A program made the translations under genes and the position numbers. 64,000 nt of DNA from Streptomyces sp. NRRL S-455. Its GTDB lineage: Bacteria > Actinomycetota > Actinomycetes > Streptomycetales > Streptomycetaceae. The notes under the pieces were generated by a model, which worked only from the letters and a program-made list of their open reading frames with translations, was not told where the DNA came from and searched no databases. The stretch covers positions 111,768 to 175,767 of the forward strand of contig NZ_JOCT01000027.1 in the NCBI RefSeq assembly GCF_000717875.1, in the 5' to 3' direction. Shown piece by piece: positions 1-9,558 of this stretch. Each line of letters begins with the position of its first letter. Positions within the stretch are counted from its first letter, which is position 1.

Positions 1-17
1 CCGGCCGGTCACGCGCC

Positions 18-650
18 TCACCCGGGCGCCACCGCCATCCGCACGGCCAGGATTGTCATCACCCCGCTCGCCGCCAGTGCCGTCGCCAGCCGTCCTCGAT
101 GACCGGTCAGCGCACGGCCCAGCAGCGCACCGCTCCCGGCGAGCAGCACCTGCCAGCTCGCGGACGCGGCGAACGCGGCCAGGACGAACACCCCCTGTTC
201 CAGGGCCCCGGCCGGATCCGTGGCCCGGGAACCGAGGACGAGCGCCGCGAAGTAGATCACGGTGGTGGGGTTGAGCAGCGTGATGCCGAGCAGCCCCAGA
301 TAGGCCCGGGCCGGGCCCGGGGGAGCGGGGGCCGTGCGCGTGGCGAGCCGGTGGCCCCGGTACTCGCGCACCGCGCCGATCGCACCCCACGCCGCCAGCG
401 CGAGCAGCACCAGCACACAGACCCAGCGCAGCGGCCCGAGCACCGGCCGCAGCGCGCCGGCCAGGGCCGTCCCCCCGAGCGTGGCGGCGAGGGCGTACAG
501 CCCGTCGGCGGTGGCGACGCCGAGCGCCGCGCAGACACCGGTGCGCAGGGACGTGCGGGCGGTGAGGGAGACGAGGTAGGTCCCGACCGCGCCGACCGGG
601 ACGGCGATGCCGTATCCGGCGAGCAGCCCCGCGACGAGCGCGGCCGTCAT
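18..650 (-). CDS. LysE/RhtB family amino-acid exporter
   Basis: The 210-residue product is a multi-span membrane protein of LysE type, a family that exports amino acids or related metabolites. Hydrophobic segments cover about residues 1-30, 38-65, 70-95, 115-140, 150-175 and 185-208. The conserved pair NPTT lies in the fourth segment, where LysE proteins carry a similar Asn-Pro motif. The ATG at 650 was chosen because the frame upstream is hydrophilic Arg/Pro-rich sequence unlike the family. The gene stands alone and diverges from the P450 gene. The substrate cannot be told from sequence. Confidence 0.85.
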   Translation of the reverse strand: MTAALVAGLLAGYGIAVPVGAVGTYLVSLTARTSLRTGVCAALGVATADGLYALAATLGGTALAGALRPVLGPLRWVCVLVLLALAAWGAIGAVREYRGHRLATRTAPAPPGPARAYLGLLGITLLNPTTVIYFAALVLGSRATDPAGALEQGVFVLAAFAASASWQVLLAGSGALLGRALTGHRGRLATALAASGVMTILAVRMAVAPG

Positions 651-935
651 GGCCGTGGCGGCGTCGGCCCTCCACGGCGGCCGGATTGCTGCTGTCGGCG
701 CGCGGTGGGAGCGGCGACGGACAGCGGCAGGAAGGTATCGAACGCGGTCATGGCTGGATCCTGGGGCCCGCCCGTCGCCCGGGCAACCGGTTTTCGATCC
801 CGCTCGAACAGAGGGGCGGCATTCCTCGGCCAAGTTGCGTACGACACCGGACTGGCCGAACTTCGCGTCCCCCTATAGGTGCCTGGGGCATCTAATGATG
901 ACCGGTACGACGCACCCATCGTCTGCGAGGTCTCC

Positions 936-2132
936 ATGACGGACACGACCGCACCCGTGGCCTTCCCCCAGAGCCGGACCTGCCCCTACCACCCGCCCGC
1001 CGCCTACGAGCCGCTGCGCACCGCACGCCCCCTGACCCGTATCACCCTCTTCGACGGCCGCGAGGCCTGGCTGGTCAGCGGGCACGCCACCGCCCGCGCG
1101 CTGCTCGCCGACCCGCGCCTGTCCACCAACCGTGACCGCCCCGGCTTCCCCGTCCCCACCGCGCGCTTCGCCGGGATCCGCAACCGCAGGACGGCCCTGC
1201 TGGGGGTCGACGACCCCGAGCACCGAGACCAGCGGCGCATGGTGGTCGGGGACTTCACCCTCAAGCGGGCCGCCGAACTCCGGCCCCGCATCCAGCAGAT
1301 CGTGGACGAACGACTCGACGCGATGATCGCCCGGGGCGCGCCCGCCGACCTGGTGAGCGCCTTCGCGCTGCCCGTGCCGTCCATGGTGATCTGCGCCCTG
1401 CTCGGCGTCCCGTACGCCGACCACGACTTCTTCGAGACCCAGTCACGGCGGCTGCTGCGCGGCCCGGAGGCCGCCGACGTGATGGACGCCCGGGACCGGC
1501 TGGAGGAGTACTTCGGCGAACTGGTCGACCGCAAGCGGAAGAACCCCGGCACCGGTCTGCTGGATGATCTGGTCCAGCGGCAGCTGAGCGACGGCGCACT
1601 CGACCGCGAGGGGCTGATCGCCCTGGCGCTCATCTTGCTGGTCGCGGGCCATGAGACGACCGCCAACATGATCTCGCTCGGCACCTTCACCCTGCTCCGG
1701 CACCCCGAGCGGCTCGCCGAGCTGCACGCCGACCCGCGGCTGCTGCCGGCCGCGGTCGAGGAGCTGATGCGGATGCTGTCGATCGCGGACGGCCTGCTCC
1801 GCCTCGCCGTCGAGGACATCGAGGTGGCCGGGACGACGATCCGCAAGGGTGACGGCGTGGTGTTCGCGACGTCCGTCATCAACCGCGACGAGACGGTCTA
1901 CCCCGATCCGGACACCCTCGACTTCAACCGCTCGGCCCGGCATCACGTCGCGTTCGGCTTCGGCATTCACCAGTGCCTCGGCCAGAACCTCGCCCGCGCC
2001 GAGCTGGAGATCGCCCTGGGGACCCTCTTCGGCCGTCTGCCCACCCTGCGCCTGGCCGCGGCGGCCGAGGAGATTCCCTTCAAGCCGGGCGACACGATCC
2101 AGGGGATGCTGGAACTCCCCGTGACTTGGTAA
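936..2132 (+). CDS. Cytochrome P450, CYP105-like
   Basis: A 398-residue soluble bacterial P450 that would oxygenate a small molecule with electrons from the ferredoxin next door. The I-helix motif AGHET is at about residues 237-241, the K-helix ExxR at about 276, and the haem loop FGFGIHQCLG places the thiolate Cys at about 347. The N-terminal CPYHPP segment is typical of CYP105 proteins. The start is the ATG at 936, which has GAGG 7 nt upstream; an in-frame ATG-less extension to 879 lacks family similarity. The ferredoxin gene follows after 13 bp, so the two form an operon. Family-level substrate prediction is unsafe, as CYP105 enzymes act on many xenobiotics and antibiotics. Confidence 0.92.
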   Translation: MTDTTAPVAFPQSRTCPYHPPAAYEPLRTARPLTRITLFDGREAWLVSGHATARALLADPRLSTNRDRPGFPVPTARFAGIRNRRTALLGVDDPEHRDQRRMVVGDFTLKRAAELRPRIQQIVDERLDAMIARGAPADLVSAFALPVPSMVICALLGVPYADHDFFETQSRRLLRGPEAADVMDARDRLEEYFGELVDRKRKNPGTGLLDDLVQRQLSDGALDREGLIALALILLVAGHETTANMISLGTFTLLRHPERLAELHADPRLLPAAVEELMRMLSIADGLLRLAVEDIEVAGTTIRKGDGVVFATSVINRDETVYPDPDTLDFNRSARHHVAFGFGIHQCLGQNLARAELEIALGTLFGRLPTLRLAAAAEEIPFKPGDTIQGMLELPVTW

Positions 2133-2145
2133 GAGGCTTCCCCTC

Positions 2146-2346
2146 ATGCACATCGACATCGACAAGGACGTCTGCATCGGTGCGGGCCAGTGCGCCCTGA
2201 CCGCCCCGGACGTGTTCACCCAGGACGACGACGGCATCAGCGCCCTGCTGCCCGGCCAGGAGGACGGCGGCGGCAGCCCGCTGGTGCGGGAGGCGGCCCG
2301 CGCCTGCCCGGTGAGCGCCATCACCGTGTCGGAGACGGTGAGCTGA
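2146..2346 (+). CDS. 3Fe-4S ferredoxin, P450 partner
   Basis: A 66-residue ferredoxin with the single-cluster pattern C10-x5-C16 ... C54-P, as in SoyB/SuaB-type 3Fe-4S ferredoxins that feed electrons to Streptomyces P450s. Residue 13 is Ala where a 4Fe-4S protein would have Cys, which supports a three-iron cluster. It begins 13 bp after the P450 stop with a GAGG-like site ahead of its ATG. No ferredoxin reductase gene is in the window, so the reductase must be elsewhere. Confidence 0.93.
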   Translation: MHIDIDKDVCIGAGQCALTAPDVFTQDDDGISALLPGQEDGGGSPLVREAARACPVSAITVSETVS

Positions 2347-2425
2347 GACGACGACCCGTCAGGCGGACCTGGAGTGCGCCGGGTTTTCGTCCGGCGGGCC
2401 GGAAGGAGTCGCTAGGGTTTCCGGG

Positions 2426-2962
2426 ATGACCGAACAGGCCGCCCGGAAACCCTTCCTCTACGTCGTCGTGTGCGCCGCCGGTGTCGCCGCGGACGTCAGC
2501 AAACTGATCACCGCCGCGCAGGAGCGGGACTGGGAGGTCGGAGTCATCGCGACGCCCGTCGCCATGAACGGCTTCTTCGACACCGCGGCCGTCGAAGCAC
2601 AGACCGGACGGCCGATCCGGTCCGCCTGGCGCACCCCGGGCGAGCCGCGCCCGTTCCCCGCGCCCGACGCGGTGGTCGTCGCTCCCGCCACTTTCAACAC
2701 CCTCAACAAATGGGCCGCCGGCATCGCTGACACCCTCGCCCTGGGCACCCTCTGCGAGGCGGCGGGCCTCGGCGTGCCGATCGCCGCCCTGCCGTGCGTG
2801 GCCGACCCGCTGGCCGCCCACCCCGCCTACCGGGACGGCCTCGAACGGCTGCGGGGGATGGGCGTGCGGTTCGGGGAGCCGTACGCGGGGGAGCCGGGAC
2901 AGGACGGCGGGAGACCGGAGTTCGGCTGGGAACGGGCGCTGGACCTGCTCGGCCGCGGCTGA
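2426..2962 (+). CDS. Flavoprotein (HFCD-like) family protein
   Basis: The 178-residue product looks like a flavin-binding Rossmann-type protein of the flavoprotein/HFCD superfamily, which includes phosphopantothenoylcysteine decarboxylases and lantibiotic decarboxylases. The N-terminal strand LYVVVCAAGVAADV, the segment VVVAPATFNTLNKWAAGIAD and the Pro-Cys segment near residue 131 fit that fold. In the family, the APAT-N-K region contacts FMN and substrate. It may be co-transcribed with the P450 pair, 79 bp away. The reaction is unknown. Confidence 0.75.
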   Translation: MTEQAARKPFLYVVVCAAGVAADVSKLITAAQERDWEVGVIATPVAMNGFFDTAAVEAQTGRPIRSAWRTPGEPRPFPAPDAVVVAPATFNTLNKWAAGIADTLALGTLCEAAGLGVPIAALPCVADPLAAHPAYRDGLERLRGMGVRFGEPYAGEPGQDGGRPEFGWERALDLLGRG

Positions 2963-3026
2963 GTTCGAGCGCACACGAACACGTACGCTGCCACTGGCAA
3001 CCCTCCCGAAGGCAGGAGCAGCAACG

Positions 3027-3995
3027 ATGCAGTACGTGAAGCTCGGTTCGACGGGCCTGGACGTCTCGCGGATCTGTCTGGGATGCATGACCTACGGCCT
3101 GCCGGACCGGGGCCGGCACGAGTGGACGCTCGACGAGGAGGCCTCACGCCCGCTGATCCGCCAGGCGGTCGAATCGGGCATCAACTTCTTCGACACGGCC
3201 AACGTCTACTCCGACGGCACCAGCGAGGAGATCGTCGGCCGGGCCCTGCGCGATTTCGCGCGCCGCGACGAGATCGTGCTCGCGACGAAGGTGCACGGCC
3301 GGATGCGCCCCGGGCCGAACGGCGGCGGACTGTCCCGCAAGGCGATCATGACCGAGCTCGACCAGAGCCTGAGCCGCCTCGGCACCGACTACGTCGACCT
3401 CTACCAGATCCACCGCTTCGACCCGCACACTCCCGTCGAGGAGACGATGGAGGCCCTGCACGACGTCGTCAAGGCGGGCAAGGCCCGCTACATCGGGGCG
3501 AGTTCGATGTACGCCTGGCAGTTCTCCAAGATGCAGTACACCGCTCGGCTGAACGGCTGGACGCGCTTCGTGTCGATGCAGAACCACTACAACCTCCTCT
3601 ACCGCGAGGAGGAGCGCGAGATGCTGCCCCTCTGCGCGGACCAGGGTGTCGGCACCCTGCCCTGGAGCCCGCTCGCCCGAGGCCGCCTCACCCGCGACTG
3701 GGACACCACGACCGAGCGCAGCGCCACCGACACGTTCGGCAGCAACCTCTACCAGGAGGGTGACCGCACCATCGTCGAGGCGGTCACCCGCATCGCCGAG
3801 GCCCGCGGAGTACCTCGGGCCCAGGTCGCCCTCGCGTGGCTGCTCCGCCAGGACACGGTGACGGCACCGATCGTCGGCGCCTCCAAGCCACGGCATCTGG
3901 AGGACGCGGTGGCCGCCGTGGATCTGGAGCTCAGCGACAAGGAGATCGAGGAGTTGGAGCGCCCCTACACCGCACATCCGATCGCCGGTCACTGA
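3027..3995 (+). CDS. Aldo/keto reductase
   Basis: A 322-residue (beta/alpha)8 NADPH-dependent oxidoreductase. The catalytic tetrad of the family can be read directly: Asp56 and Tyr61 (FFDTANVYSDG), Lys88 (VLATKVHG) and His129 (DLYQIHR). The late GASKP segment near residue 290 is the cofactor-binding loop. An AGGAG site 8-10 nt before the ATG fixes the start. It is the last gene of a plus-strand run and converges with the PhyH gene. The substrate is unknown; the closest general type is the YghZ/Tas-like group. Confidence 0.92.
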   Translation: MQYVKLGSTGLDVSRICLGCMTYGLPDRGRHEWTLDEEASRPLIRQAVESGINFFDTANVYSDGTSEEIVGRALRDFARRDEIVLATKVHGRMRPGPNGGGLSRKAIMTELDQSLSRLGTDYVDLYQIHRFDPHTPVEETMEALHDVVKAGKARYIGASSMYAWQFSKMQYTARLNGWTRFVSMQNHYNLLYREEEREMLPLCADQGVGTLPWSPLARGRLTRDWDTTTERSATDTFGSNLYQEGDRTIVEAVTRIAEARGVPRAQVALAWLLRQDTVTAPIVGASKPRHLEDAVAAVDLELSDKEIEELERPYTAHPIAGH

Positions 3996-4001
3996 AGCGG
4001 A

Positions 4002-4055
4002 CCCCAAGGAAGGGGCGTGGGGAACCGCGCGAACAGCCACGACGGCACCGCGGGC
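4002..4055. repeat. Streptomyces-type dispersed intergenic element
   Basis: The 77-bp gap between the convergent reductase and dioxygenase genes holds a CCCC-aaggaa-GGGG hairpin followed by GCGTGGGGAACCGCGCGAAC and a CAGCCACGACGG tail. This order matches, from memory, a short intergenic element repeated widely in Streptomyces chromosomes, often between convergent genes. It may act as a transcription terminator for both sides. I see only one copy in the window. Confidence 0.5.
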
Positions 4056-4072
4056 GACCATGACGGACGGGC

Positions 4073-4912
4073 TCAGTGGGGCCCCGGCGGTGCGAACTCC
4101 GTACCGCAGGGCCCCGCTCCCTCACTCGCAGGCAGCACCACCCGCGCCCCACTCATCGCCAGGGTCCGGTAGAAGCCTCCGATCCGCTCGGCCGACCGCC
4201 CCACGTAGTGCCCGATGAACGAACGCCGGAAGCGACTCCCCGAACGGTTCGGTTGCGACCCGTGCACCAAACTGCCGTTGAAGAACAGAACATCCCCGGG
4301 CTTCATGTCCACCGGCACGGGAGCCAGCCCCGGCGGCGGCGGAACGTACTCCCGTGCGAAGGACACCCCCGCATCCGCCTCCTCCGGACAGAACACATCC
4401 ATCCGGTGCGTGCCCGGCACGACTTCGAGCCCGCCGTTCTCCCGGTCGATCACGTCGCAGGCCAGCCACGCCGCCACGCACGTGCCCGGCTCCACGCGCA
4501 GATAGAAGTTGTCCTGGTGCAACGCCTGGCCCCGGGCCCCCGGCGGCTTGAAGTAGAACATGCTCTGCGCGGCCAGGACCTCCTCGCCCAGGAGCACCTC
4601 CAGGACTGTGCGCAGCCGGGCGTCCAGCAGGACCTCACGCGCGAGGTCGTTGATCTCGTGCGGATGCATCACCCTCGGCCAGACGTGCAGCGGATCGGCG
4701 TCCGGGCCGGACGCGCGGGGCTCGAAGTGCCCCGGCATCCGGCCGCCCGCGTGGAGTGCCGCGAACTCGTCGCACAGGCGCTCGGTCTCGTCGGCCCCGA
4801 AGAGCCCGCGGGCGACCGCGAACCCGTCCTCCTCGAAGCCTTTCCGGTACCGCCGGAGCACGGTGGGGTCCAGGATGGGAGCGCCGGTGGCGCCATTGCC
4901 CGTGACTGTCAT
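4073..4912 (-). CDS. Phytanoyl-CoA dioxygenase (PhyH) family protein
   Basis: A 279-residue Fe(II)/2-oxoglutarate-dependent dioxygenase. The facial triad is visible as His132-x-Asp134 (ALHQDNF) and the distal His217 (GSLVHGS), followed by Arg223, which would bind 2-oxoglutarate. Length and layout match bacterial PhyH proteins that hydroxylate metabolites or amino-acid derivatives. It diverges from an AraC regulator with 61 bp between them, an arrangement that suggests the regulator controls it. The true substrate cannot be inferred. Confidence 0.9.
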   Translation of the reverse strand: MTVTGNGATGAPILDPTVLRRYRKGFEEDGFAVARGLFGADETERLCDEFAALHAGGRMPGHFEPRASGPDADPLHVWPRVMHPHEINDLAREVLLDARLRTVLEVLLGEEVLAAQSMFYFKPPGARGQALHQDNFYLRVEPGTCVAAWLACDVIDRENGGLEVVPGTHRMDVFCPEEADAGVSFAREYVPPPPGLAPVPVDMKPGDVLFFNGSLVHGSQPNRSGSRFRRSFIGHYVGRSAERIGGFYRTLAMSGARVVLPASEGAGPCGTEFAPPGPH

Positions 4913-4973
4913 GAGTGCACTCCTCGGTCAGGTGTCCCGGTCGACAAGCTAGGCCGTCGAGTCGTCGAAGAGG

Positions 4974-5924
4974 ATGCCCGTGCGTGCTGACGCATTGCCC
5001 GGAACTGCCGGACCCGAGGGCCGCGGGGCGCCCGCCCCGCCGCCCGGCCTCGTCGTGACCGGCCACTTCGACCAGCCGTCCGGCTACACCGTCAACCGCC
5101 CCCGCGGAGCTACGAGTTGGCTCTTCACCTGGACCCTGTCAGGGTGCGGTCTGCTGTGGCAGGGCGGATCGAAGACCTCGGCCGGCGCGGGCCACCTGGT
5201 GGTGCTCGCCCCGGGCGTGCCGCACGGTTACGCGACCCGGCCCGGCGACCGGCACTGGCGGTTCTGGTGGGCGCACTGCCAGGCCCGCCCGGCGTGGGGG
5301 GCATGGCTGCGGCCGTACGACACCGGGGACGGGATGTACGTGGTCACCTCCGTCCCGGCCGGAGTGCACGACCGCGTCGAGACGGCGTTCCGGCGGATGC
5401 ACGCCGACGCCCGCCGACCCGGGGCCGAGGCACCGTCCGACGCGGCGCCACCGGGCCGGCAGATCGCCGTCGCACACGGCGGCACGGCCCGTGAACTGGC
5501 CCTGTGCGCGCTGGAGGAGGTGGTCCTGCTCACCACCGCCGGCGCCCGGCCGGCGGCACCCCGCCCCGGCCTCGACGCACGGATCCGCCGGTCCCTGGAA
5601 CTGATCGACGCGGATCCGGGCGCGCCGCACACCGTGCGCTCGCTCGCCGAGGGTGTCGCTCTGTCACCGTCCCGCTTCGCCCACCTGTTCAGCGCCCAGC
5701 TCGGCCAGTCACCCATGCGCGCCCTGCGCGAGGCGCGGCTGCGCCGCGCAGCCCGGCTGCTGGAGGGCACCGACCTGTCCGTGGAACGCGTAGCGGCGGC
5801 CTCGGGGTTCGCCAGCCCGTACCATTTCAACCGGGTCTTCCGCGAGCGCTTCGGGACGCCGCCCGGCGCGTACCGGATCGGCGGTGCACTGCAATGGTTT
5901 ACGGGGGACGTCGAGAACGGGTGA
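4974..5924 (+). CDS. AraC-family transcriptional regulator
   Basis: A 316-residue regulator with an N-terminal cupin-like ligand domain (about residues 25-120; note HWRFWWAHC) and a C-terminal double helix-turn-helix (about 205-305), including GQSPMRALREARLRRAARLL and the signature ASGFASPYHFNRVFRERFG. The ATG at 4974 has its purine-rich site (GAAGAGG) directly against it, so the in-frame GTG at 4980, which has a better 6-nt spacing, may be the real start. It probably regulates the divergent PhyH gene. Confidence 0.88.
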   Translation: MPVRADALPGTAGPEGRGAPAPPPGLVVTGHFDQPSGYTVNRPRGATSWLFTWTLSGCGLLWQGGSKTSAGAGHLVVLAPGVPHGYATRPGDRHWRFWWAHCQARPAWGAWLRPYDTGDGMYVVTSVPAGVHDRVETAFRRMHADARRPGAEAPSDAAPPGRQIAVAHGGTARELALCALEEVVLLTTAGARPAAPRPGLDARIRRSLELIDADPGAPHTVRSLAEGVALSPSRFAHLFSAQLGQSPMRALREARLRRAARLLEGTDLSVERVAAASGFASPYHFNRVFRERFGTPPGAYRIGGALQWFTGDVENG

Positions 5925-5978
5925 AAACGTACCGTCAAAACCAATTGTGCAGCAGGGAAATCCCCTTCCGCCCACTGG

Positions 5979-5993
5979 TTGACATTTTGTCAA
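5979..5993 (+). promoter_or_regulatory. Palindromic motif upstream of sigma-like/lectin gene 1
   Basis: TTGACA-TTT-TGTCAA is a perfect 6-3-6 inverted repeat, 187 bp before the GTG start of the downstream gene. The paralogous gene at 19707 has a closely related element (12 of 15 positions identical) at 19464-19478, also about 200 bp upstream. Conservation between otherwise diverged leaders suggests a shared operator or promoter element. TTGACA could also serve as a -35 box. Confidence 0.5.
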
Positions 5994-6179
5994 AAAGGGT
6001 CGGCCGTGTACGCAAGGCAGGAAACCGTGAGATCTCTTGTTCCTACTCGCTGACCTGTGCAAAGGTGTGCCTTGTCGGCGTGCGGACGACACGCCTTTCT
6101 TTCGTGTGCGCGCGGCCGATGTGCCGACATACCCCTTGGTATGGACTTTATTCCGCATGTCCTTGAGAGGAATGCAGCC

Positions 6180-8252
6180 GTGAATGACGCTGGCCTGTCG
6201 AATTCCCCGGCTTCGGCCCGCGGGTCCGGCGCGACGGACGAGCAACTGAGCGCCGAGCTCAGGAAGTGGACGGGCGCGACCCCCGCACTCCACCCTGTCG
6301 GCGAGCTGCTGGACCGGCACTGGGAGGCGGCCTTCGCCTACGCCAGGCGGTGCACCGACGGCCCGCGTTCCGCCGGAATACTCACCACTGCCGCGTTCAC
6401 CCGGATCTTCGGCGAGACCCTGCGCCAGAACGGCCCGACCTCCGCGTGGCGGCCCCATCTGCTCGTGACCGTACGGCGCGTCGCCGCCGAGTGGGCCACC
6501 GACCACAGAGGGGAGATGCTCCACCCGGAGCTGCTCTCCGGGGCCGGCGCGGGGGAGCGGGTGGCCGCCCGTCTGCTGCCGCCGTGGCACCGGCGCCTGC
6601 TCTCCGGGGCCTTCCAGCGGCTGCCCCAGTCCGCCCGCTGCCTGCTGTGGCACGTCGAGGTCGAGGCCGAACCGCTCGCGGAGCCCGCCGGGTTGCTCGG
6701 GCTGGACGAGGAGAGCGCACGTGTCGAACTGGGCCGGGCCCGTGACCGGCTGCGCGAGGAGAGCCTCCAACTGCACCGCGAACTCGCCCCCGGCGAGGAG
6801 TGCCGCCGCTATCTGCGTCTGCTCGACGTGACGTACCGGCGGGGCGGTCACGGCATCGACCCCGATCTACGCGCGCATATCGAGGGCTGCGGGCACTGCA
6901 GCGCCGCCGCGGACCAGCTCGACCAGTTCAACCACGGACTCGGTGCCGCCCTGGCGGAGGCGGTGCTGGGCTGGGGCGGGCGGGAGTACGCGGAGAGCCG
7001 GGTGAGCGGCCCCCAGCCGGCCACCGACGATCAGGAGACCGGCACCGAGCAGACCGGGGTGCCCGGGGGGACGGCCGCTGGGCCCGTCCTGCACTCGGCC
7101 GGTGTGGCACGTCCGGCTGTCCCGGACCCCGTCGCTCTCGCGGGCATGGCCGGGGAGTCGTTCACCGACCCCCTCGGCGCAGGGGACACGCCGACCGCTT
7201 CCGCGACCGGAGCGGAATCGCCATCCCACGCCCACGACGGTTTTCCCGCCCCGCCCGACACCCCGCCCACCCCAGGGTCCGCTCCCGGCCGGCGCGTCGA
7301 AGGCCCCCGCACAGCGGCCCGCAGATCCGCCCACAAGGCTGCCCGCCGTTCCGCCCGGCGCCGCAACCTCACTGTGGGCGTCCTGACGGTCAGCGGCCTG
7401 GTCGTGCTCCCGCTCGTCCTGTGGTCCATCGGCAACTCCGGCGAGGACACCTCGCAAAGCGCGGCACGGCCGTCCGAGGCGCCCGGCGCCGGTGCGGGCG
7501 AGTCGACGCGCGACCCGTCCTGGGCCGGGGCCGGGGATGCCGGGAAGGGCGCCCTGCGTGGCCGGCTGCACAACCTCGCCTCCGGCCTGTGCGTCGGCAT
7601 CGCGGGCGACAAGGCCGTGTCGGGCGCGGAGGCCGAGCTCGCCGCCTGCTCCCCGGACGCCGTCCAGCAGTGGACGTACGAAACGGATGGTTTGCTGCGC
7701 AACGTCGCTGCCCCGGAGCTGTGCCTCGACTCGCGTGCCGGCTACTCGGTGCGGCTGGCTCCCTGCTCGGGCGCGTCCCGGTCGGACACCAAGGACGTCC
7801 GCTACGACTTCACCCTCCAGGGCGCCCTGGTGCCCCGCTGGAACCAGGACCTCGCCCTGGCCCCGGCCGCGACCGACGGCTCGGGGGCTCTGGTCCTCAA
7901 GGCCCGCGCGGACGACGAGGCGCAACGCTGGGCGATCGACCGTTCGAAGGCCGACCTTCAGATGGAGGCCGTCAACTGGAACGCCGCCGCACCGGCTCCG
8001 CGCCCCACGCGGACACCGCCCGCCACACCTTCGAAGACTCCCACGCCGACCCCGACCCCGTCCGCGACACCCTCGACCTCGCAGCCGACTCCGAGCAGCC
8101 AGCCCTCCACCGACCCGCCCTGCTACCGCTACGCGTACCACTGCGACGAGGACGGCCGGTACGGTTACCCGGGCTACGGCGGCTATGACGGTGGCCATGA
8201 CGGCAGCTATGACGGCGGCTACGGGGGCGGCTACGGGGGCGGACGACGCTGA
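6180..8252 (+). CDS. Sigma-like / zinc-finger / TM / ricin-lectin membrane protein 1
   Basis: A 690-residue modular protein. Residues about 35-215 resemble a sigma-70/ECF-type helical region (FQRLPQSARCLLWHVEVEAEPLAEPAGLLGL recalls sigma region 4). A HIEGCGHC motif at about 233-240 matches the H-x3-C-x2-C of zinc-binding anti-sigma domains. A long Pro/Thr-rich linker leads to one membrane span at about 395-418. Outside lies a ricin B-type trefoil (about 459-594) with QQW and QRW motifs, then a Pro/Thr stalk and a Gly-Tyr-Asp tail. The GTG at 6180 was chosen for its GAGAGG site; upstream frame is unlike the family. It has a paralog at 19707. Function is unknown; a sugar-sensing transmembrane signalling role is inferred only from architecture. 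Confidence 0.85.
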   Translation: MNDAGLSNSPASARGSGATDEQLSAELRKWTGATPALHPVGELLDRHWEAAFAYARRCTDGPRSAGILTTAAFTRIFGETLRQNGPTSAWRPHLLVTVRRVAAEWATDHRGEMLHPELLSGAGAGERVAARLLPPWHRRLLSGAFQRLPQSARCLLWHVEVEAEPLAEPAGLLGLDEESARVELGRARDRLREESLQLHRELAPGEECRRYLRLLDVTYRRGGHGIDPDLRAHIEGCGHCSAAADQLDQFNHGLGAALAEAVLGWGGREYAESRVSGPQPATDDQETGTEQTGVPGGTAAGPVLHSAGVARPAVPDPVALAGMAGESFTDPLGAGDTPTASATGAESPSHAHDGFPAPPDTPPTPGSAPGRRVEGPRTAARRSAHKAARRSARRRNLTVGVLTVSGLVVLPLVLWSIGNSGEDTSQSAARPSEAPGAGAGESTRDPSWAGAGDAGKGALRGRLHNLASGLCVGIAGDKAVSGAEAELAACSPDAVQQWTYETDGLLRNVAAPELCLDSRAGYSVRLAPCSGASRSDTKDVRYDFTLQGALVPRWNQDLALAPAATDGSGALVLKARADDEAQRWAIDRSKADLQMEAVNWNAAAPAPRPTRTPPATPSKTPTPTPTPSATPSTSQPTPSSQPSTDPPCYRYAYHCDEDGRYGYPGYGGYDGGHDGSYDGGYGGGYGGGRR

Positions 8253-8262
8253 CCGCGTGCGC

Positions 8263-9558
8263 TCAGGGCCCGAGGACAGCCAGCGACAGCCACAGCGCCA
8301 CCACGGCCGGCACCAGCGCGGCCGGCACGGCGAGCAGCCCGAGCCGCGTGAACTCCCCGAGCCCGACCCGGTGCCCGTGCTGCTGCACGATCCGCCGCCA
8401 CAGCAGGGTCGCCAGCGACCCGGCGTAGGTCAGGTTGGGACCGATGTTCACACCGAGCAGCACCGCGAGCACGGCACCCGGACCGGCCCCGGCGGTCAGC
8501 GGCAGCAGCACCAGCACCGCGGGCAGGTTGTTGATGAGGTTCGCCAGGACGGCGGCCAGGGCTGCCACGCCCAGCAGCGTGAGCAGGCCCGAGCCGTCGG
8601 GCAGCACCCGGTGCAGCGCGTCGGCGAGCCCGTGGTCGACGACCGCGCGCACGACGACGCCGAGCGCGAGCACGAACGCCAGGAAGGCGGGAGCCGCGGA
8701 CCGCACCACGGTCAGGGGAGTGGCCCGCCGGTGCAGCAGAGCCCGCCCGGCCAGCACCAGTGCTCCGGCCAGCGCGGCCCACGCCGGTGCGATCCCGAGG
8801 GCGGAGGCCACGACGAATCCGGCGAGCGTGCAGCCCACGGTGACCAGGGCGAACAGCGGCACCTCGGGGGGCCGCTCAGGTCCGGGGGAGGGGAGAGCGG
8901 CGGTCAGTTCATGGTCGAAGTAGCGCCTGAACACCAGGTACTCGGCGCCTATCGCCACCAGCCAGGGCAGCGCCATCAGTGCCGCGAACCGGGTGAAGCT
9001 CAGCCCGCTCGCCGCGAACGCCAGCAGGTTGGTCAGGTTGGAGACCGGAAGCAGCAGTGAAGCGGTGTTCGACAGATGGGCACAGGCGTAGAGGTGCGGA
9101 CGGGCCGTCACGCCCATCCGGGTTGCGGTGGCGAGTACCACCGGTGTCAGCAGGACGACGGTGGCGTCCAGGCTGAGCACGGCCGTGATGACGGAGGCCA
9201 GGGCGAACACCGCGGTCAGCAGCCGCCCGGGACGCCCCGCGGCCCAGCGGGCCATCCAAGCCCCGCACGCCGTGAACAGCCCTTCGACGTCACAGAAGTG
9301 GGCGAGCACCAGCACGGCGGCGAGGAAGCCGACCACGGGCCCCAGCCGCTGGATCTCCTCCCAGGCGTGGTCGGGGGAGATCACGCCGACGGCGACGGTG
9401 AGCCCGGCGGCCGGAACCGCCATCACGGCCTCGGGCAGCCCCCGCGGACGGGCGACGGCCCAGACGAGGACGGTGACCAGCAGCGTCACGGACAGGACTT
9501 CGGCGAGCGGGGTGTTCAGGACGGGGTCCTCCGGGATGCGACCAGATCGTGCCCGCAC
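8263..9558 (-). CDS. SLC13/ArsB-NhaD-type permease
   Basis: A 431-residue, roughly 11-span membrane protein of the ion-transporter superfamily that includes ArsB, NhaD and SLC13 carriers. Two related halves can be seen, each with a re-entrant-loop-like region (SNTASLLLPVSNLTNLLAF and ANLINNLPAVLVLLPL), the place where these carriers bind substrate. Streptomyces copies are often annotated as arsenical pump membrane proteins, but no ars genes lie nearby, so arsenite export is not shown. The start used is the GTG at 9558; it lies 10 bp from the convergent lectin gene at the other end. Confidence 0.85.
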   Translation of the reverse strand: MRARSGRIPEDPVLNTPLAEVLSVTLLVTVLVWAVARPRGLPEAVMAVPAAGLTVAVGVISPDHAWEEIQRLGPVVGFLAAVLVLAHFCDVEGLFTACGAWMARWAAGRPGRLLTAVFALASVITAVLSLDATVVLLTPVVLATATRMGVTARPHLYACAHLSNTASLLLPVSNLTNLLAFAASGLSFTRFAALMALPWLVAIGAEYLVFRRYFDHELTAALPSPGPERPPEVPLFALVTVGCTLAGFVVASALGIAPAWAALAGALVLAGRALLHRRATPLTVVRSAAPAFLAFVLALGVVVRAVVDHGLADALHRVLPDGSGLLTLLGVAALAAVLANLINNLPAVLVLLPLTAGAGPGAVLAVLLGVNIGPNLTYAGSLATLLWRRIVQQHGHRVGLGEFTRLGLLAVPAALVPAVVALWLSLAVLGP